5,018 nt of DNA from Paludibacter sp. (lineage in GTDB: Bacteria > Bacteroidota > Bacteroidia > Bacteroidales > Paludibacteraceae), in NCBI GenBank assembly GCA_024709185.1, contig JANJXE010000390.1:1-5018 (forward strand). The letters are read 5' to 3'. Within the stretch, counting starts at the first letter, position 1. Every line of letters starts with the position of its first letter. Below the pieces are notes generated by a model. It ran no database searches. It saw only the letters and a list, made by a program, of their open reading frames with translations, and was not told the DNA's origin. Made by a program: the position numbers and the translations under genes. Shown piece by piece: positions 1 to 5,018 of this stretch.

Positions 1-1
1 A

Positions 2-775
2 CAACGCCTCAAACAGGTTTTAATTAACCTTTTAAACAATGCAGTAAAATACAATAAGGAGAACGGGCGAATTGAGGTAACAACTGAACAGATTGCTGAA
101 GTTCTGCGTATTTCAGTGAAAGATACCGGACTTGGCATTTCACCAGAAAATATTAATCGAATTTTCAATCCCTTCGAACGAATTGGAGCTGAAAAAACTG
201 AGACTGAAGGCACAGGCCTCGGACTGGCTGTGAGTAAAAAACTAATGGATGCAATGGGGGGTACCATAGGTATTGATAGCGTTGTGAACGAAGGAACTAC
301 CTTCTGGATTGAGTTTCCAACAACCCTTAGTCAGCACGAAAATGCCGGCTCTATTCAGGCTTCACACTCAACAGACCAGGAATTTTGTGAAACTGCAGGC
401 TTAATTCTGTATATTGAGGACAATGCATCCAATATTGAATTGGTGGAACAGCTACTGAACAGCCGCCTCCCCGGCGTCAGATTGATGACACAAATGAACG
501 GACGGCCGGCCATAAAGCTTGCTGCGGAATTTAAACCAGATTTAATTTTACTTGACCTGAATTTACCTGACATACACGGAAGTGAAGTTCTGAAAATGCT
601 GATGGAATCGCCGGTAACAAAATCAATCCCGGTGGTTGTTATAAGTGCCGATGCTATGAGTCACCAGCAGGAAAAACTACTTAAATACGGAGCAAGGGAT
701 TATCTTACCAAGCCACTGGATGTTCCGGAGTTTCTCCGGGTGGTTGAATTTTGGGTTAAAAAAAACAATAAATAA
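2..775 (+). CDS. Hybrid sensor histidine kinase, 3' part (HATPase domain plus C-terminal receiver)
   Basis: The frame is open from the left edge, so this is the last 257 residues of a longer kinase; sensor and HisKA regions lie outside the window. A GTG at 116 is internal and not a start. Residues 7-18 form the N box (NLLNNAVKYN), 41-45 the G1 box (DTGLG), a F box follows (IFNPFERI), and the G2 box (GTGLGLAVS) is near 70-78, so the ATP-binding domain looks intact apart from its missing front. After a linker of about 25 residues comes a receiver domain (about 134-250) with acidic pair E139/D140, predicted phospho-acceptor D185 in LILLDLNLPD, S215 as switch residue and K237 in LTKP. By family knowledge it autophosphorylates a HisKA histidine and passes phosphate to its own receiver. 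The stop is 6 bp before the next kinase gene, which implies co-transcription. Stimulus and location in the cell cannot be judged. Confidence 0.93.
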   Translation, partial: QRLKQVLINLLNNAVKYNKENGRIEVTTEQIAEVLRISVKDTGLGISPENINRIFNPFERIGAEKTETEGTGLGLAVSKKLMDAMGGTIGIDSVVNEGTTFWIEFPTTLSQHENAGSIQASHSTDQEFCETAGLILYIEDNASNIELVEQLLNSRLPGVRLMTQMNGRPAIKLAAEFKPDLILLDLNLPDIHGSEVLKMLMESPVTKSIPVVVISADAMSHQQEKLLKYGARDYLTKPLDVPEFLRVVEFWVKKNNK

Positions 776-781
776 CACACA

Positions 782-1978
782 ATGATCGACACGTATCTAT
801 TCAATTCGAAAATCCTGTTGGTTGACGATCAGGAAGCTAATATTGAAGTTTTGGAAGGGTTACTCGAAATGCAGGGTTACCAAAATGTAAGGTCGGTCAC
901 CGATCCACGGGAAGTCATCGGCCTTGTAGAAGCTTTTAAACCTGATCTGATTTTACTGGATTTATTGATGCCACATTTATCGGGTTTTGAGGTGTTGGAG
1001 CTTTTATCGCCTCACAGATCAGAACAAAACTTTCTTCCTGTTTTGGTTCTCACTGCTGATATTACCACCGAGACCAAACAAAAAGCATTGTCCAGCGGAG
1101 CCAACGATTTCCTGACCAAACCCTTCGATTTAATAGAAGCAGGGTTACGTATTAAAAATCTGCTGGAGATGAAGTACCTCTATACACAGCTGGCTAACCA
1201 AAACCTGTTGTTGGAAGAAAAAGTAAAAGTAAGAACCCGGGCATTGGAACTCTCGAACAGTGAATTGGTTAAGGCAAGAGATAAAGCTGAAGAAAGTAAT
1301 CGATTGAAGACTGCTTTTATGAACAATATTTCCCATGAAATAAGAACACCACTGAACGGCATCCTCGGTTTTGCACCTTTAGTGTTGCAGGAGAGCATCA
1401 CGCAGGAAGAAAAATCCGAATACCTGAAATATTTGAATGATAGTTGCGACCGATTGTTACAAACAATCACCGATTACATGGATATTTCGCAGCTGGTGTC
1501 AGGCAGTCTGGATTTAAATATTCAACGCATCAGTCTTACCTCTGTATATGAGAGAGTACTAGCTGAATATTCTCGTAAATGCACGGGTAAAAATTTGGAA
1601 ATCGTTGTTGAACATACCAATGTACCGATGGATTACACCCTTAATTCGAATGCATTTCAGTTGGGGAAAGCACTATCGCATCTGATGAACAATGCTCTGA
1701 AGTTTACCTTAAACGGGAGTATCACATTGGGTTTCCACCTGGAGGATAATCACCTTGAAATCTATGTCAAAGATACAGGTATCGGAATCGAAAAGGAATT
1801 GCAACAACATATCATGGAGGCATTTGTGCAGGGAAACTCTACCAACACCCGCGGATACGAAGGCAATGGACTGGGACTGAGCATCGCCAATGGATTAGTA
1901 CAACTGTTGGGGGGCCGGCTCCAACTTGAATCGGAGCCGGGGATGGGTACAACAGTTACTATAATAATGCCGGTTTGA
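782..1978 (+). CDS. Response regulator-histidine kinase (REC-HisKA-HATPase), complete
   Basis: This is a 398-residue protein with no signal peptide or membrane segment, so it is predicted cytoplasmic. The N-terminal receiver (about 10-128) has acidic pair D15/D16, phospho-acceptor D60 (LILLDLLMPH), switch T91 and K113 (LTKPFD). A charged, probably coiled-coil helix (about 135-178) leads into HisKA with predicted phospho-histidine H185 in NNISHEIRTPLNG. The HATPase domain has an N box around N303/N304, G1 at 331-336 (DTGIGI), F348 and G2 at 361-366 (GNGLGL). All catalytic motifs are present, so both kinase and receiver should be active. There is no sensor domain other than the receiver, so its input is probably phosphate from a partner, plausibly the hybrid kinase directly upstream. 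ATG at 782 follows an A-rich leader without a Shine-Dalgarno sequence, as is common in Bacteroidota; the 6-bp spacing suggests coupled translation. It ends convergently 71 bp from the lyase gene. Confidence 0.93.
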   Translation: MIDTYLFNSKILLVDDQEANIEVLEGLLEMQGYQNVRSVTDPREVIGLVEAFKPDLILLDLLMPHLSGFEVLELLSPHRSEQNFLPVLVLTADITTETKQKALSSGANDFLTKPFDLIEAGLRIKNLLEMKYLYTQLANQNLLLEEKVKVRTRALELSNSELVKARDKAEESNRLKTAFMNNISHEIRTPLNGILGFAPLVLQESITQEEKSEYLKYLNDSCDRLLQTITDYMDISQLVSGSLDLNIQRISLTSVYERVLAEYSRKCTGKNLEIVVEHTNVPMDYTLNSNAFQLGKALSHLMNNALKFTLNGSITLGFHLEDNHLEIYVKDTGIGIEKELQQHIMEAFVQGNSTNTRGYEGNGLGLSIANGLVQLLGGRLQLESEPGMGTTVTIIMPV

Positions 1979-2049
1979 AAAAATGACAATCTATAACTAT
2001 CAACGAGACTTTCAGCTTTTCCGGAAAGAACTGCCAGAATACAGCATGC

Positions 2050-3465
<1,416 letters not shown>

Positions 3466-3493
3466 TCAGGATTAATTGGAATTATTTCCGTAT

Positions 3494-3513
3494 AAATATC
3501 CGCAAATATACGC
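3494..3513 (-). repeat. Tandem 10-bp direct repeat overlapping the tpl promoter
   Basis: On the minus strand two adjacent 10-mers, GCGTATATTT (3513-3504) and GCGGATATTT (3503-3494), match at 9 of 10 bases. The first copy contains most of the -7 element and the second covers the expected transcription start. A 10-bp period puts both copies on the same face of the helix, which would suit a repressor or activator dimer, but no regulator is known and the AT-rich content makes chance similarity possible. A 6-bp inverted repeat (CGTATA at 3489-3494, TATACG at 3507-3512) overlaps the same segment. Confidence 0.4.
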
Positions 3514-3533
3514 ATTGATTTTGGAAACACAAA
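3503..3533 (-). promoter_or_regulatory. Bacteroidota-type promoter for tpl
   Basis: On the minus strand the -33 element TTTG (3533-3530) is followed after exactly 19 bp by TATATTTG (3510-3503), a full match to the Bacteroidota primary sigma -7 consensus TAnnTTTG with usual spacing. Transcription would begin near 3496, giving a leader of roughly 40-45 nt before ATG 3453. The element lies just downstream of the ovoA terminator, where an independent tpl promoter is expected. There is no strong Shine-Dalgarno sequence; the sequence before the ATG is A-rich. Confidence 0.75.
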
Positions 3534-3540
3534 GGAATAG

Positions 3541-3582
3541 AAAGAGAATAAAAGAGCATTTTTTCAGAAGAAAAAATGCTCT
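3541..3582 (-). terminator. Intrinsic terminator after ovoA
   Basis: A perfect 13-bp stem (3553-3565 paired with 3570-3582) encloses the 4-base loop at 3566-3569. On the minus strand the hairpin is followed by the T-rich run TTTATTCTCTTT (3552-3541). It starts 25 bp after the ovoA stop codon, so it serves the minus strand; the plus-strand exit side (GTACGACT) has no T run. The stem is AT-rich apart from its base (AGAGC / GCTCT), which may reduce its efficiency. Confidence 0.85.
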
Positions 3583-3607
3583 GTACGACTAACCTGAAAA
3601 TAGTGGA

Positions 3608-5018
3608 TTACTTCAATTTCCAACGGGTAATCTGACAGGCTCTTATCTGAATTTTCCGTGAGCTAAATCGCTCGTAACGAAGGAGTTCCTTCGGATTACC
3701 ATCCTCCACGAAATGGTTCGCCAGTATAATTCTGATACCATCCTGCGATGTAACCGGTTCACCATCCTGTTTAAAACCACCTGGCAGACAATTTGCAGAT
3801 AGATCCGGATTAACAGCAGTCTTGTTTAGGGCTTTCACTCCCGACCAGTCATAATCAGAAGCAATTACTAATCTGCCACCGGGATTCAGCCGGGTATGAA
3901 TTTCCTGTAAAAACTGCACCGGACAATTCAGTTCCTCCAGCACATTCGGCAGAATGATCAGATCGTAGCCCGTGTACAGGGGTTTCAGGTTGTTGGCATT
4001 GTCCTGCATAAATTTTATTCGTTCGCGGCCTTCTCCAAGTCCTGTATCGGCCAGAAGCACTTCGCGGTAATGTACCAGTTCGTTTTCGTCGGTAACGATA
4101 TAGCGCATAAAACCTCTTTCCTGTAGCTGTATGGGCATACGTACAAAACGGGCAGAAAAATCGATAGCAACAAGCTCTTTTACATGCGGAGCCAGCTCAA
4201 ATGCCAAACGCCCGGTATCGGCGTTTAAATCGAGCACGCTCATTGAACCCAATTCTTTACCATAGGATGAAACAATAATCCGGGCCAGATCAGTATGAAA
4301 ATTAGTTGCAGGTAATATCGATTTGAACAATTGAGTATGGGATTGAACAGAACCATTCGGACCCCATTGATTCTCACACGAAAGAGTTACTTCAGCATCG
4401 GTTTCATACTCATCGGTATGAATCTCAAGGGGCATCTCCGATTGCACCAGGCGGAAACCGGCATGCTGGTAGAAATGACGGCGGAACGCATACCTCGAAT
4501 GATAGGTCGCTTCGTTTCCGGTAGATATCCACGAACCTCCTTTTATAATATTGTGCTTGCCATCGAAGGTGGGCGTCGAAAAATCGTCGTACATAGGATG
4601 AACTTTAAAACCAGGATAGCCGGTGATGGGCGTTTCGGTCCACTGCCAAACATTTCCAAGTACATCGTAAAAATCACCCTGCTGGAAACGATTCACCGGA
4701 CAGGGTGAAGCGTAATGTTCCAGATTGATATTACCAGGTGCCATTTCCCATTCAGGCTGATCTTCCTGTAGAGATAAACCGGCCAGTCGATACCATTCGG
4801 CTTCAGTGGGCAAACGGAATGTTTTTCCTGTTTGTTCCGATTTCCAGTTACAAAAGGCTTTAGCTTCCAGGTAATTCACCTCCACCGGCCAGTTCCAGGG
4901 CATCTCAATTTCCTGAGCCACAAGCCGTAAACGATACCCATTTGCATCTTTTCGCCAAAACAAAGGCATACCTAATTGGCGAAACGAATTCCAGTTCCAT
5001 CCTTCATTGGTCCAATAG
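3608..5018 (-). CDS. ovoA: OvoA, 3' part: 5-histidylcysteine sulfoxide synthase with C-terminal methyltransferase domain
   Basis: The frame is open through the right edge (YWTNEGWNW... upstream of the ATG at 4969), so the first Met in view is internal and 469 C-terminal residues are visible. Residues 1 to about 193 are the end of the FGE-sulfatase-like domain: MPWNWPVEVNYLEAKAFCNW, RLPTEAEW (68-75), GNVWQWTETP (from 121), GGSWISTGNEA (from 160) and FRRHFYQHAGFR (178-189). These strings fit OvoA better than EgtB or ordinary FGE. By family knowledge OvoA is a non-heme iron enzyme joining cysteine to histidine with O2; the iron-binding histidines lie in the missing N-terminal part. From about residue 205 comes a Rossmann-type methyltransferase domain (VLDLNADTGRLAFELA, then AIDFSARFVR), which in the family N-methylates thiohistidine to ovothiol A. 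Here its SAM motifs are atypical (N265-G269 in place of G-C-x-x-G), so methylation is uncertain. The gene ends at a strong terminator. The protein is expected to be cytoplasmic. Confidence 0.92.
   Translation of the reverse strand, partial: YWTNEGWNWNSFRQLGMPLFWRKDANGYRLRLVAQEIEMPWNWPVEVNYLEAKAFCNWKSEQTGKTFRLPTEAEWYRLAGLSLQEDQPEWEMAPGNINLEHYASPCPVNRFQQGDFYDVLGNVWQWTETPITGYPGFKVHPMYDDFSTPTFDGKHNIIKGGSWISTGNEATYHSRYAFRRHFYQHAGFRLVQSEMPLEIHTDEYETDAEVTLSCENQWGPNGSVQSHTQLFKSILPATNFHTDLARIIVSSYGKELGSMSVLDLNADTGRLAFELAPHVKELVAIDFSARFVRMPIQLQERGFMRYIVTDENELVHYREVLLADTGLGEGRERIKFMQDNANNLKPLYTGYDLIILPNVLEELNCPVQFLQEIHTRLNPGGRLVIASDYDWSGVKALNKTAVNPDLSANCLPGGFKQDGEPVTSQDGIRIILANHFVEDGNPKELLRYERFSSRKIQIRACQITRWKLK

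Noticed and set aside
116..118. GTG as a start codon for the first kinase
   Set aside because: The frame is open upstream to the window edge and encodes the N box of the ATPase domain, so the GTG is an internal Val codon.
2018..2027. Palindrome TTTCCGGAAA as a terminator for the converging genes
   Set aside because: The stem is only 5 bp without a loop, and no T run follows on either strand.
3553..3582. The hairpin as a small RNA, riboswitch or mobile-element end
   Set aside because: Its distance from the ovoA stop and the following T-rich run on the minus strand are fully explained by an intrinsic terminator; there is no target-site duplication or transposase.
4331..4708. 125-codon plus-strand reading frame
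   Set aside because: It lies wholly antisense to the well-conserved sulfatase-like domain of ovoA and shows no domain features of its own.
4967..4969. ATG as the start of the ovoA gene
   Set aside because: The frame continues upstream to the right edge with sequence typical of the OvoA sulfatase-like domain, so this is an internal Met.

Overview
The window looks like chromosomal DNA of a member of the Bacteroidota. The best evidence is a promoter between 3503 and 3533 (minus strand) that matches the Bacteroidota -7 element TAnnTTTG (here TATATTTG), with a TTTG -33 element 19 bp upstream. A-rich leaders without a clear Shine-Dalgarno sequence before the genes agree with this. No rRNA or other taxonomic marker is present, so the assignment is an inference.

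Layout. Positions 2-1978 (plus strand) carry two signalling genes in tandem: the 3' part of a hybrid sensor histidine kinase (HATPase, then receiver), and 6 bp later a complete receiver-HisKA-HATPase kinase in the same reading frame. A 71-bp convergent gap with no convincing terminator follows. Positions 2050-3453 (minus) carry a PLP-dependent beta-eliminating lyase of the tryptophanase / tyrosine phenol-lyase family. Its specificity residues point to tyrosine phenol-lyase (tpl). Positions 3454-3607 hold the tpl leader and promoter, a tandem 10-bp repeat over the promoter, and a strong terminator for the gene upstream. Positions 3608-5018 (minus) are the 3' part of ovoA, the 5-histidylcysteine sulfoxide synthase of ovothiol biosynthesis, with its fused C-terminal methyltransferase domain.

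How the genes may work together. The two kinases probably form one phosphorelay with at least two receivers and two kinase cores; no DNA-binding output is in view. OvoA joins histidine and cysteine oxidatively; the pathway then needs a PLP-dependent C-S lyase (OvoB) and an N-methylation. The next gene downstream encodes a PLP beta-lyase, so a pathway link is conceivable. However, a terminator and a separate promoter lie between the two genes, and the lyase active site looks like genuine tyrosine phenol-lyase. The OvoA methyltransferase domain has unusual substitutions in its SAM-binding motifs.

No tRNA, rRNA, CRISPR array, insertion sequence or phage gene was seen.
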